Part shown: piece by piece, positions 9,841-18,343 of the stretch
Position numbering within the stretch: the stretch's first letter is position 1
How the letters are laid out: the number at the start of each line of letters is the position of its first letter
Source: Bacillus sp. Marseille-P3661
Lineage (GTDB): Bacteria; Bacillota; Bacilli; Bacillales; Bacillaceae_J
Length of the DNA: 64,000 bases
Reading direction: 5' to 3'
Assembly: GCF_900240995.1 (NCBI RefSeq)
Contig: NZ_LT965953.1
Coordinates: forward strand, 1,342,044 to 1,406,043
Program-made: the position numbers and the translations under genes
Notes under the pieces: model-generated
Seen by the model: only the letters and a program-made list of their open reading frames with translations
Told to the model about the DNA's origin: nothing
Databases searched by the model: none

Positions 9841-9868
9841 AAAAAGACGACTACCATAAGTAATCGCC
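9841..9868 (-). terminator. Rho-independent terminator
   Basis: On the minus strand GGCGATTAC and GTAGTCGTC form a 9-bp stem (two G-U pairs) with a 5-nt loop, followed by TTTTTCTT. It lies downstream of the Hsp70 fragment and would end the operon that reads in from the right. The rest of the 9611-9930 gap is AT-rich and holds only the upstream region of helD. Confidence 0.75.
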
Positions 9869-9930
9869 TTTCAAAATAAAGAAGAAATTGTAAATTTTAT
9901 TTATAATACGAAAGAACAAAATTTATATTA

Positions 9931-10269
9931 TCATGTATAACGAAGAGTTTCCTTAATTGTTCTTACTTCTTGGTCATCTAGCAAGAATAATTTATCTAAC
10001 ATAAAATCAACACTTTCGTTAGTTTCTGGATGGAGGGCCGAAAAACTAATGATTCCATGGTCATTAATATTAAACTCAACCTCTATTGTTTCTCCATTAT
10101 AGAAAATTGGGTGATTAAACTCCGCCTCTTTAATGGTTCTATTTCCTTTTTCTTCAAATACTTTTAGCTGAATATGTGTATTAAGTGAATGTCCAATTGT
10201 GATAGAAGTATTAAGTGCATCTTCAAGTGGAAAAATAGTTTCATGCTTTATGACAAGCTTTTTATACAA
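9931..10269 (-). pseudogene. Truncated Hsp70 substrate-binding (beta) domain
   Basis: 112 codons matching only the C-terminal part of the Hsp70-like protein encoded just upstream. Shared stretches include FNHPIFYNGETI versus FYHPFFYTNEEI and SALHPETNESVDF versus SALHDRTNESVDF. The ATPase domain is absent. The only start is a TTG directly after two stop codons (TAA TAA), with no ribosome site. This looks like the 3' remnant of a tandemly duplicated hsp70 gene. A stand-alone substrate-binding adaptor, translated by coupling from the upstream hsp70 61 bp away, is possible but weakly supported. Confidence 0.6.
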
Positions 10270-10329
10270 TTATTAGTTGTATCGACCATTGAAGTGTGCA
10301 AAATCGACAAAAAAATGTCCCTCTGTCCC

Positions 10330-12009
10330 TTAAAAACTTATATTCTTTAAGTCTAGTTCTATTTCTCGTAGTTGGTCTATTCGAGTTTTAGCTTCGTTGA
10401 ATTCTTTGTCTGTTAGCTGGAATAGTTTTTCTGTTTTGAAATCGACGGATTCATTGGTTCTGTCATGTAAGGCTGAGATGTTAATAAATCCGTGTTCATC
10501 AATGAATAATGTGACCGTTATTTCTTCATTTGTATAGAAAAACGGATGGTAAAAATTAACCTCTTTTATGGAGTGCTCTTTTGAAACTCTTTCTTTTAAG
10601 TCGAAGTCATAGTCTCCATATTGCTCTTTAAGAATGATATGAATATTTGTCTCAAGAGCATGCCTAATTCTGACTTGCTTTTCTGCTGGCTTTTCGAACG
10701 GAATTTTAGTTCTAGCTCGTACAAATAGGTCTGAGTGTCCTTTATGATCAATAAAGATATTATGTGGTACCTGGTTAAAGCATCGATTCAATCCAAATGG
10801 GGGAACTTCAATACCGTTTCGGATTGCTCCCAAAATAGCTGCACCCATTGCGATAGCTCGGTCATAATCACGAGATACGCTTAACTTGTTTTTCAAGCTT
10901 GGGTATTTTTCAATAAATTTTTGTTGAAAATAAGGAATTTGTGCAGACCCTCCAACAAAAATGATTTCATGAATTTCATAATAGTCTTTATTCTCTGATT
11001 CCAAATTTTCAAGGGCATTTATGACACGTTGTCCAAAATCCTTCTCTTCCAATACTTCTTCCTCAAATACTTCTCTAGACAAATCAAGGTTTGCATACAT
11101 TTCAGAAGCTTGGGCTGATGGTGGAAATTCAATTGTGACGACTTCCTCAGTTGACAACTGGACTTTGGCACGTTCTGCATTCTTCTTCACATCTAAAATA
11201 TATTCAACTACTTCCTCTTCAGCATGATCAGGGAACCTTTTATTCTCATAAAAGTAGTCAAATACCTCTGTTAGTTTATGAGTAAATGAATCATAATAAT
11301 ATGTGTGTAGATCGTATAGTAAAAATCGTGTCAACTCTAGGTCAATGACATTTCCTCCTAATACATTATCTCCTTCCGTGATTAATACATTAGGCTTTAA
11401 GTTGCCTTTTTCATCTATTGAAACATTGATTAAAGAAAGGTCCAATGTTCCTCCACCAAAGTCAAACACTAAAAAGTTTCGTTCCTCTTTAAAGAATGCT
11501 TCAAACTCCTTATCCTTAAATTGATCATAAAGGTGATACATAATAGCTGCACTTGGCTCCGTAATATATTCCACTATGTCAATTCCTGCTAATTTCCCAG
11601 ACTCCAAAATCGCCTTCTTTTGGTTTTCATTAAAGTTGGCTGGTACTGTTAAAACAGCTTTTTTAATTTTGTTATTATGCAATGTTTGAAAATGTTTAAG
11701 CATTGCACCAGTGATTTCTTGTGGACTTTTTTTTACTTTTTTTCCATTAATCGTCAGCTCTAAGTTTTTTTCCATCCCTAGTCGAAGCTTTACTAACTCG
11801 ACAGTTGGACCTGGGAAACGAGGCAATAATTCTTTTGCTCGATCTCCTACAATAACTTCATTTTCTTTATGAAAATGAACAACTGAAGGAAAAGAGATAT
11901 TAGAATTTTCATCCTCTAAACATTCAATATTAATTGTCCCAAACAGTTCATCCACCTGTGCAGCGAGACAATTAGAAGTCCCCAGGTCTATTCCATAAAT
12001 AGGCTCCAT
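10330..12009 (-). CDS. Hsp70/DnaK-family chaperone-like ATPase
   Basis: 559 aa. Actin/Hsp70 ATPase signatures are intact: GIDLGTSNCLAA (phosphate 1, about 5-16), LVFDFGGGTLDLSL, and the adenosine motif IFVGGSAQIPYF. A beta substrate-binding domain follows (FYHPFFY, NESVDF). The protein stops after a short helix, so it lacks the full helical lid and is shorter than DnaK (~610 aa). Strong ribosome site (AGAGGAGAG). It follows the coiled-coil gene(s) in the same direction. No DnaJ or GrpE is nearby, so this is not the housekeeping dnaK operon. A plausible role is an ATP-driven assembly factor for the neighbouring helicase/nuclease proteins; that is inference from context. Confidence 0.85.
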   Translation of the reverse strand: MEPIYGIDLGTSNCLAAQVDELFGTINIECLEDENSNISFPSVVHFHKENEVIVGDRAKELLPRFPGPTVELVKLRLGMEKNLELTINGKKVKKSPQEITGAMLKHFQTLHNNKIKKAVLTVPANFNENQKKAILESGKLAGIDIVEYITEPSAAIMYHLYDQFKDKEFEAFFKEERNFLVFDFGGGTLDLSLINVSIDEKGNLKPNVLITEGDNVLGGNVIDLELTRFLLYDLHTYYYDSFTHKLTEVFDYFYENKRFPDHAEEEVVEYILDVKKNAERAKVQLSTEEVVTIEFPPSAQASEMYANLDLSREVFEEEVLEEKDFGQRVINALENLESENKDYYEIHEIIFVGGSAQIPYFQQKFIEKYPSLKNKLSVSRDYDRAIAMGAAILGAIRNGIEVPPFGLNRCFNQVPHNIFIDHKGHSDLFVRARTKIPFEKPAEKQVRIRHALETNIHIILKEQYGDYDFDLKERVSKEHSIKEVNFYHPFFYTNEEITVTLFIDEHGFINISALHDRTNESVDFKTEKLFQLTDKEFNEAKTRIDQLREIELDLKNISF

Positions 12010-12071
12010 TTTATACTCTCCTCTCTAACTTTAAGGAGGTACTACTTCTCCTTTTGTGTAACCCTTTTTGT

Positions 12072-12317
12072 TCATTGATTTTCTTCAGGCTGTTCATGTT
12101 GTTGAGAATGGTTCACTTCTTCTTCAGGCATTTTTTCATCCTTATCCTTGCCATCTTCTTGCTTTGGCTGATCTAAATTCTTAGAATCTTGACGAATTAA
12201 CTTTTCGCTAGTAGCTTTTGTTTCACTATTTTCAGCAATATATCCAGACGATGTTTCAACCCTATCTATATAGTCACTACTTCTTTTTTCCTTTTGTTCC
12301 TCTTCCATACCTTCCAA
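12072..12317 (-). pseudogene. Hydrophilic tail ORF, probably the frameshifted C-terminus of the coiled-coil gene
   Basis: 81 codons rich in E, K, Q and S, predicted disordered. No good ribosome site precedes the TTG or ATG. In the same frame the sequence stays protein-like upstream to about 12353 (FEAALNQQQLILEGM) and joins naturally onto the end of the preceding gene (...IVDI) if one T is added to the T-run near 12347-12353. I therefore read it as the detached C-terminus of one gene of about 377 aa. It could instead be a genuine small gene between the coiled-coil gene and hsp70. Confidence 0.45.
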
Positions 12318-12345
12318 AATAAGTTGTTGTTGGTTTAAAGCTGCT

Positions 12346-13194
12346 TCAAATATCTACAATATCACATTCAACTTGTAAATTATCAACTTCTTTTTCCTTA
12401 CCTTTTTTGGACTGCTCTTTCTCAGTCTGTTCTACCTTTCCCTTTTCAGGTTGTTTGTTCTCCATTAAGATTTCCTTTTCATTATTCAATTTATCATGCT
12501 CATCCTTAGCCTTCTCTACTTTTTCTTCTTCTTTAGTCTCTGATGGCTTTCTAGAACCTGCAGTCCTTCTTCTAGCAACATTAAGATTGTCTTTTGCAAT
12601 TTTCAGCTCCTCTGGCTGGTTTTCACTTTCCGGCCAAAGCTCCGTTTCTACTAACACTTGGTACATCGTTTTAACAGCATCACTTATCTTTACGTTAACC
12701 ATTTCTAACTTTTCATTTTCTGGATCATACGATTGTTGGTTTAATTTGCCTACAGTTTTAATTCTATTACGTAAGATATCTAGTTTAGCGTTGAGTTCCC
12801 GCTTTACTACCTTTTCTCGGTTCTCAACGCTACGTTCCATTTTCTCTCTAAAATCTGCGAATTTTTTTCCATCTTCCTCTTTCTGTACTAAAAGTTGATG
12901 GTTCTCTTGTTCCAACGATTCAAATGCATTTTCAATTTGTTTTAATTTTTTATCTTGTGCAGCGATTATAAAAGATAATTGACTTAAAGCCGTAATCTTT
13001 TGATTCACATAGTTTAAATGATTGGTAATCTTTTCTTCGTTAAAAAAATCCTTTACCCCTTGATCGCTCAAGTAAGTGTTATAGCTATTAGCTTTTTCCT
13101 GGATAAAAGTAAAGATTGTTTGCCAAAATTCTGGACTATGTTTCAGATTTTTTAGTTCACTTTCAAGAAATGACGTTAACTCTTCGTTTTTCAT
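12346..13194 (-). CDS. Coiled-coil protein, possible Hsp70 partner
   Basis: 282 aa, highly charged. A helical N-terminal domain (1-75) is followed by a long coiled coil (about 85-160, with KKLKQIENAFESLEQENHQL), then a segment with VKISDAVKTMYQVLVETEL, and finally a lysine/glutamate-rich tail. The start has GGGAGGGTAAAGC before ATG. It is the first gene of the group leading to the Hsp70-like ATPase. Its coiled coil plus acidic tail recall GrpE in general build, so nucleotide exchange is conceivable, but I see no GrpE signature. The reading frame seems to break at its 3' end (see the next ORF). Not assignable to a family I know. Confidence 0.7.
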   Translation of the reverse strand: MKNEELTSFLESELKNLKHSPEFWQTIFTFIQEKANSYNTYLSDQGVKDFFNEEKITNHLNYVNQKITALSQLSFIIAAQDKKLKQIENAFESLEQENHQLLVQKEEDGKKFADFREKMERSVENREKVVKRELNAKLDILRNRIKTVGKLNQQSYDPENEKLEMVNVKISDAVKTMYQVLVETELWPESENQPEELKIAKDNLNVARRRTAGSRKPSETKEEEKVEKAKDEHDKLNNEKEILMENKQPEKGKVEQTEKEQSKKGKEKEVDNLQVECDIVDI

Positions 13195-13324
13195 GCTTTA
13201 CCCTCCCTCAATAAAGTTTAAATATCTCTAGAATCCTCACGTATTCTCAAAGTTTCATAAACACCTAATAGTTAACACACCTGAAACAGTGGATAGTATT
13301 TGAATTTCTTCAAGTTCCTTACAG

Positions 13325-13555
13325 GTGGAGGTGCATCCTAACCACCAAACTGGTATAGTTTGGTAATTATTGGTATAACCGTGCTATGAAAACTCCACAT
13401 AACTCACGGCCGCTAACCCTCCCATGTCTCACCGGATCGGGTCCATACATTCCTTCGTCCTGCGTATCCATAAGGTGGAGGTCGGATATGCTCCTATACT
13501 GGGTCATAGCCCGAATGGTAAAAATAAACTCCGACTCTGCACTATTGGTGTTTAT
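13325..13555 (-). ncRNA. Candidate IS110 bridge RNA in the long non-coding end
   Basis: Downstream of the transposase stop lies non-coding sequence conserved in blocks with the deleted copy at about 6840-7070: ACAAACACCAATAG-type, TATAGGAGCATATCCGACC, ATACGCAGGA, GAATGTATGGACC and CCGGTGAGACATG. Between the blocks the two copies differ and vary in length, as expected for a structured RNA with variable loops. IS110-family recombinases use an element-encoded bridge RNA, and in IS1111-type elements it is encoded 3' of the recombinase. I infer that role from position and conservation; no fold was computed. Confidence 0.5.
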
Positions 13556-13595
13556 CTATTGAGAATATAGAGTATCTAAAGTGTTTACTGTTTGA

Positions 13596-14879
13596 TTATG
13601 CAACCTGTAATAGGTTTTCTTGAGGTATCCCTTGTAATAACTTGGAACCATCAAATTGACATTGTTTATGTCCTATGACAAAAATGACTCGTAATAATTT
13701 ACAACACAAGGCAATCAGAGACTGCTGTTTCTTTAAAGGCCTATCAGGGCGTTTTGTGTAATAATGATGCAGGGCTTTAAACGTTGGATTATGTGCAACC
13801 AGAGGACGTATAGCCATATACAAAGCCCTTCGTAGTTTACTTCGACCTCGTTTAGTAATGGTTGTTTTTCCTTTGTGTTTCCCTGAACTATTCTCTCGTA
13901 AGGAGAGCCCTGCTAAGTTAACTAGCTGCTGGGGATGCTTATAATTTTTGAGATCCCCAATTTCAGATAAAACAGTAGTGACTGTGGCCACGCCAAGTCC
14001 TGTAATATCAATCATTTCATTTGCACCAGGTATCGTTCTAACAATACCTTCTAACTCTTGATCAAGGTCTTCTAGTTGCTTTCTGAAAAGCTCTAATTGT
14101 TCAAGGAGATTAACCATCTCTCGTTGTGCAAATTGGGTTCCAATAGTTAAACCAATGCTCTTACGAGCAGCCTCTACTAACTTTGTAGCCCGTTTAATTC
14201 CAACACCTCTTTGAACAAATAGTTTCCATTCTTGAAGTATCTCTTCAGGTGTCATCTCCACGATTTGTGATGGAAATGGGAAAAGTTTTAATGTACAAAG
14301 AGCTGCTTTACCTTCCCAGTCTCCAAAGACATCGAAGAATTCTGGAAAGTAGCGATCAATCATATTTTGAATACGCCCTTCTGTAATCATTAATTGTTGG
14401 ATGAGTTGATCTCTAACTTTGACGCCTTCTCTAAGTTCAGCATAGATGCCATCAAAGAGATTAGGTACAGAGTATCGCCCATCTTTAATCAACTGTGCAA
14501 TTACTTTTGCATCCTTTGTATCGTTCTTCGTAGGTGAGTTGTCATCAAACTCTTTGCTTTTCTTTACATGCATTGGATTGACCAACACAATGTCATAGCC
14601 CTTTGCCGTAAGATAATAAGCAAGATTCAGCCAAAAATGACCTGTTGGTTCTACACCAAAGATAATATGATCTTTAGAATTTTCTTTTGCATGACGGTGA
14701 GCCCATTCTAGTAATAGCTCAAAGCCATGAAATCTGTTTTGGAAAATCAGACGCTTTCCGAATTCTAAGCCTCTGTCGTCTTGTGCGCGTGCTACATGCT
14801 TTTCTTTTGCAACATCAATGCCAATAACTAAAGTTGAAGGTGTGATTTGAGAGATTTTTTGATTTTGTGTATAATTCAT
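13596..14879 (-). CDS. IS110-family transposase (DEDD recombinase)
   Basis: 427 aa. The N-terminal RuvC-like DEDD domain shows D22 (VIGIDVAKEKH), E77 (FGVEPTGHFW), D120 and D123 (KNDTKDAK). A coiled-coil linker (about 250-280) leads to the C-terminal Tnp domain with GLGVATV and SSGKHKGKTT; S331/S332 is the likely catalytic serine. A strong ribosome site (AAGGAGGACTCATA) precedes the ATG. It is full length and intact, so the element may still be active. It would recombine DNA guided by the bridge RNA encoded downstream. No related gene outside the deleted copy is present in the window. Confidence 0.93.
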   Translation of the reverse strand: MNYTQNQKISQITPSTLVIGIDVAKEKHVARAQDDRGLEFGKRLIFQNRFHGFELLLEWAHRHAKENSKDHIIFGVEPTGHFWLNLAYYLTAKGYDIVLVNPMHVKKSKEFDDNSPTKNDTKDAKVIAQLIKDGRYSVPNLFDGIYAELREGVKVRDQLIQQLMITEGRIQNMIDRYFPEFFDVFGDWEGKAALCTLKLFPFPSQIVEMTPEEILQEWKLFVQRGVGIKRATKLVEAARKSIGLTIGTQFAQREMVNLLEQLELFRKQLEDLDQELEGIVRTIPGANEMIDITGLGVATVTTVLSEIGDLKNYKHPQQLVNLAGLSLRENSSGKHKGKTTITKRGRSKLRRALYMAIRPLVAHNPTFKALHHYYTKRPDRPLKKQQSLIALCCKLLRVIFVIGHKQCQFDGSKLLQGIPQENLLQVA

Positions 14880-15009
14880 TATGAGTCCTCCTTGGTTACT
14901 TAAATTAAGGGTCCTTAGTGCTGATCAGCTGTGGACACCTCGTATCATACCAAGGGGCTCTTTTTTTGTTCAACCCTCAAATTTCTTCATTACAGGAATG
15001 CTCCTAATT

Positions 15010-15612
15010 TTATAAACAATGAAACCCTGAGATCCAGCGATTAAAATTCCTCTTAAAATGATGACAATACATCACAACGTAAACATTTACCTCAGGTTTA
15101 TTAAAATATGCTAGCCAATGGTTTAGCTTTTCTTCCCATTGTTCCTCATGTAACTTTTCCCAATAGGTAAGCCACTGATAATCCTTTATTAACACACCTG
15201 TACGTTCAAATCCTTTTGATGTAAAATCAACTCTTTGTTTAATACGGTTATTTTTTTCAGGTGGATTCAATCTGTCAACTGAACCAATTTTCACTACACC
15301 ATAACGGATATTTGAGTTGGAATAAAAACGCCTTGCAGAGATTTGTAATTTCTCAAATAAAGCTGTCATTTCTTCAGGTGTTTTGTTTTGTATGAAGGTT
15401 GGCTCACCTACCACCTTGAACAACTCTCCCCTGTCAGGAATTACATCTGCTTCTGTTACGGCAAACATATCCCAAACAGGTTTCTCATTTTTAAAGAAAT
15501 CTCTCTTTTCAATATTCAAGGATTTATAATCCCCTTCATTCAAGTCATACGTGATCACCTTATATTTATGAGGATCCATTTCTGAAATCGCAATTGTTAA
15601 TAATTGACTCAA
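15010..15612 (-). CDS. Hypothetical accessory protein coupled to the AddB-like gene
   Basis: 200 aa, family not recognised. I chose the TTG at 15612: it follows GGAGGGAGAAAA, and it overlaps the upstream stop in a TTGA junction, the hallmark of translational coupling. The protein is soluble and mixed alpha/beta, rich in aromatic residues in its C-terminal half (YQWLTYWEKLHEEQWEEKL), with no catalytic motif that I can name. It is the third gene of the NERD-helicase/AddB-like operon, so it is probably a subunit or regulator of that complex. The IS110 element begins about 12 bp after its stop, so a few C-terminal residues may have been altered by the insertion. Confidence 0.72.
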   Translation of the reverse strand: MSQLLTIAISEMDPHKYKVITYDLNEGDYKSLNIEKRDFFKNEKPVWDMFAVTEADVIPDRGELFKVVGEPTFIQNKTPEEMTALFEKLQISARRFYSNSNIRYGVVKIGSVDRLNPPEKNNRIKQRVDFTSKGFERTGVLIKDYQWLTYWEKLHEEQWEEKLNHWLAYFNKPEVNVYVVMYCHHFKRNFNRWISGFHCL

Positions 15613-18326
15613 TTTTCTCCCTCCGTTGTAAAGTGATGAAGACACACGTCTCGAACCTTACAATACTGACAAAGCAATGGGTGTGTATCTAATTTACGCA
15701 AAGACTTATTACCAAATTTTTTTTGTTCGTTTGAAAAGTGCCTACTATCATATTCCCAGGCAGGGCGTAATAGATCATCCCCATCCTCATCTGTTAGTTT
15801 TCGATATAAAAACTGGACTCTAAACTGCAGGTACTCGTCATCTGGGGTTCGATTTACATCATTTCGAACCCATTGTTCCATATCATAAAAATCTATATCT
15901 TTCCAAAATGGAAAAAACTCTCGCAGGTTCTTATTTTCTTCCGCTACTAGACTACTAGGGTCTACATTCCTTTTATTGCTTTCACGCATAATCCACTCTA
16001 CTAAGATCGCTCGATAATACAGCTTACAATGATACTCATTTTCAAAATAATTATCATCTTCGAGTAAATAGTCGTGAACATATCGATACTCACATAATGA
16101 AATGCTACGCGCTTCATTTACTTCATTTAATTGAATATCTATTCCATTATTGCCTTGTTCCCTTTTCCCTGTGTTTACACCCATTCTTGGAGAAGGTTCA
16201 TTCTTAACCTTTACTCCAACCATGTCTAGTAAAAAGTATGGGGTTTCCTTTTCCCCTTCACTATTTTCTATAAAGCTCAAAAGCAACTTATCATTGGAAA
16301 AATAGTTCACATTAAAGAAGGCGTAACTAATAAATCGGGAATATTCCTTTTTACATGTAAACACGGTATCGAGTTCCTCTAAATAGCCATTGTACGCATT
16401 AAAGAAGTTACTATTTAACGGCCAAGGCAAAAGATCTTTTATAGGGACTTTCATTTTTTGATCAGATAATATACTAAGATGGAAATTTGAAAGAGCAGTT
16501 CGGTTTTTAGGTTTCGACTTTTCTACTAACAAGTCCCCTTCTAGTTGTTCAAAGTTTTTCACAATCCAATTCGCATCATCTTCATCTTGTGGACGATTTA
16601 GATAAAAATGAATCGTTTCCTTTAAATCTTCTATACTTCCTTCTACTTGTAATTGGTCAACCCTGGATAAACGTTCCTCTAGCAAAGCAAGTATTTCATT
16701 TTCCTCATCGGAAACCTCAGCCCCAAAGTTTGTTGAAATTAATTTAACTAACCTTTTAAAATGGTCTTGGTAATTGACATATCCATTTGTATTTTCACCA
16801 AATAAATGATTAGCAATCGTAAATAAGTCCGATATCACTTTTTGAAAATATTTCAATTCACTAGATGAACAATGATAGAATGAAAAACCCCTGAGTCTCG
16901 CTATAAACCACTCTTTTCCTTCCTCTATCACACCAACCACTTTAATTAAACGATCAAGCCTCTTCAAAAATTGATCGATATTCTGTAAGTCCTTAAAAAA
17001 CAACGCTATTTTATTATAGATTTGTAAAGGGGACTTTCCTTCTTTTGAATTAACAATATTTATAGACAGACATTCTCTAAGACTTCTTTCATTAATAATT
17101 AACATCTTTTTATCTGCGTCCCACATATTGTATAGACCTAAAATATACTGTCCAATTGGATACGCTAAAAAGTGCTTATTTCCAAATTGCTCAGGGTGGT
17201 ACATTTTCAATAATTCATGAACTTGACTATTATTTGGTGCATAGAAGTGTTCTGCCATATTTGCAAGTTTCTTCGGCCCCTTAGCATTTTTATAAATGTG
17301 TGAGACGTGATCTGAAAAAGATGTTATGTTATCAAATTTGATAAGTTCCATCCCTTCCACATTGCTATTTGTTCGTTTTCCATCTATTAAATCTCCAATC
17401 GCTTTTCCTAAAGATTTCTCCTTAATTGGAACAGAAAGCGTTGGATCACTTTCGAAATCGATCCCTGTCCAGCTATAGACCCTTTTCCAGGTAGCGAAGG
17501 TTTGCTCATATTGCTCCATATAATGAAACACAAAGATCACAGAGATGTTATTTTGGTTTAAATGTTTAATAAACTTAAGCAATAAAGGAGTGAATTGGTG
17601 TACCCCATGAATAACAATCTTGTCTACTGTATAAGTAGGTTTAAGAATCATCTCTTTAATCTTATTTATATGCTGAAGCTCTTTTTCTAGCTCTATCAAT
17701 TGACGTTCACTAGAAGTGGTTGCTCTTCTACGCGCACTCCGATTCCCAACTACATTAGGTGCTTGCTCTTTAATAGTAGCCTCCTGTTTAAACTTTTGTT
17801 TCTGTTCTTTTACCTTTTTTTCTTCTTTAATTAACAAGCATTCTACACTTTCTAACACACTTTCTTGATCTTTGTCTTCGATCTTTTTCAACTTGCCCCA
17901 TTCATCTTTTGGAAGTAAATTTTTATATATAGTTAAAAAGACTTGTTGTTCTTCTGTACATTGAGATTCATCAAATCCATTTGCCTCGACCTCAAGCTCA
18001 ATTAGAAACTTCAGCGCTTGCATGACCTCTCTTTGATTAAACTTAAGTGACTTTTGTAGTTTCTTGTTCGGAATAGTAATAATTTCTTCACTTAAAGACA
18101 AATATTGTTTGATTTCATTTTCTGGATTGTCAACCCAGATTTCATAAAAATCCTTCAAAAAGTTATCTATTGTGCTTATAAATAAGAAGTTATCTCTTCC
18201 ATGTGCAGCTTTTAATCCGTTTACTAATGTTTGTGAAACACAAAGGTTTGGGGAATCTTTTATTTCTTCCCAAAAGAAAGTCTCCTTTAACGCAAACGGG
18301 TCTGCGTACGTATAGATTTTATTCAT
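15609..18326 (-). CDS. AddB-like protein with C-terminal Fe-S cysteine cluster, nuclease motif not evident
   Basis: 905 aa. Cysteines C745, C886, C889 and C895 give C-x140-C-x2-C-x5-C, the iron-sulfur staple of AddB and related PD-(D/E)XK exonucleases. Between them I cannot find the D...E-x-K residues, and the N-terminus has no Walker A. A charged coiled-coil insertion lies around residues 160-225. It therefore looks like an AddB/RexB-type subunit that kept its fold and cluster but lost the obvious catalytic residues. It sits 17 bp after the NERD-SF1 helicase gene, which would be the AddA-like motor. Together they suggest an AddAB-like DNA-end-processing complex specialised for defence. The loss of catalysis is a reading by eye and needs structure-based comparison. 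Confidence 0.65.
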   Translation of the reverse strand: MNKIYTYADPFALKETFFWEEIKDSPNLCVSQTLVNGLKAAHGRDNFLFISTIDNFLKDFYEIWVDNPENEIKQYLSLSEEIITIPNKKLQKSLKFNQREVMQALKFLIELEVEANGFDESQCTEEQQVFLTIYKNLLPKDEWGKLKKIEDKDQESVLESVECLLIKEEKKVKEQKQKFKQEATIKEQAPNVVGNRSARRRATTSSERQLIELEKELQHINKIKEMILKPTYTVDKIVIHGVHQFTPLLLKFIKHLNQNNISVIFVFHYMEQYEQTFATWKRVYSWTGIDFESDPTLSVPIKEKSLGKAIGDLIDGKRTNSNVEGMELIKFDNITSFSDHVSHIYKNAKGPKKLANMAEHFYAPNNSQVHELLKMYHPEQFGNKHFLAYPIGQYILGLYNMWDADKKMLIINERSLRECLSINIVNSKEGKSPLQIYNKIALFFKDLQNIDQFLKRLDRLIKVVGVIEEGKEWFIARLRGFSFYHCSSSELKYFQKVISDLFTIANHLFGENTNGYVNYQDHFKRLVKLISTNFGAEVSDEENEILALLEERLSRVDQLQVEGSIEDLKETIHFYLNRPQDEDDANWIVKNFEQLEGDLLVEKSKPKNRTALSNFHLSILSDQKMKVPIKDLLPWPLNSNFFNAYNGYLEELDTVFTCKKEYSRFISYAFFNVNYFSNDKLLLSFIENSEGEKETPYFLLDMVGVKVKNEPSPRMGVNTGKREQGNNGIDIQLNEVNEARSISLCEYRYVHDYLLEDDNYFENEYHCKLYYRAILVEWIMRESNKRNVDPSSLVAEENKNLREFFPFWKDIDFYDMEQWVRNDVNRTPDDEYLQFRVQFLYRKLTDEDGDDLLRPAWEYDSRHFSNEQKKFGNKSLRKLDTHPLLCQYCKVRDVCLHHFTTEGEN

Positions 18327-18343
18327 CTAAATAACCCTTTCTG

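Larger units (their letters stand above)
13236..14997 (-). mobile_element. IS110-family insertion sequence (IS1111-like layout)
   Basis: Complete-looking element of about 1.76 kb. It holds one transposase gene (13596-14879, minus strand) and a long (~360 bp) non-coding end on the 3' side. Ends were set by comparison with the deleted copy at 6752-7288: left near CTCACGTATTCT, right near CTTCATTAC. It has no obvious terminal inverted repeats or target duplication, as expected for IS110 elements. It separates the helicase/nuclease genes from the coiled-coil/Hsp70 genes, all in the same orientation. Exact ends are uncertain by several bases. Confidence 0.8.

Noticed and set aside
9931-12009. Housekeeping dnaK operon
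   Set aside because: No grpE, dnaJ or hrcA, the lid is shortened, and the neighbours are defence-type and mobile genes.
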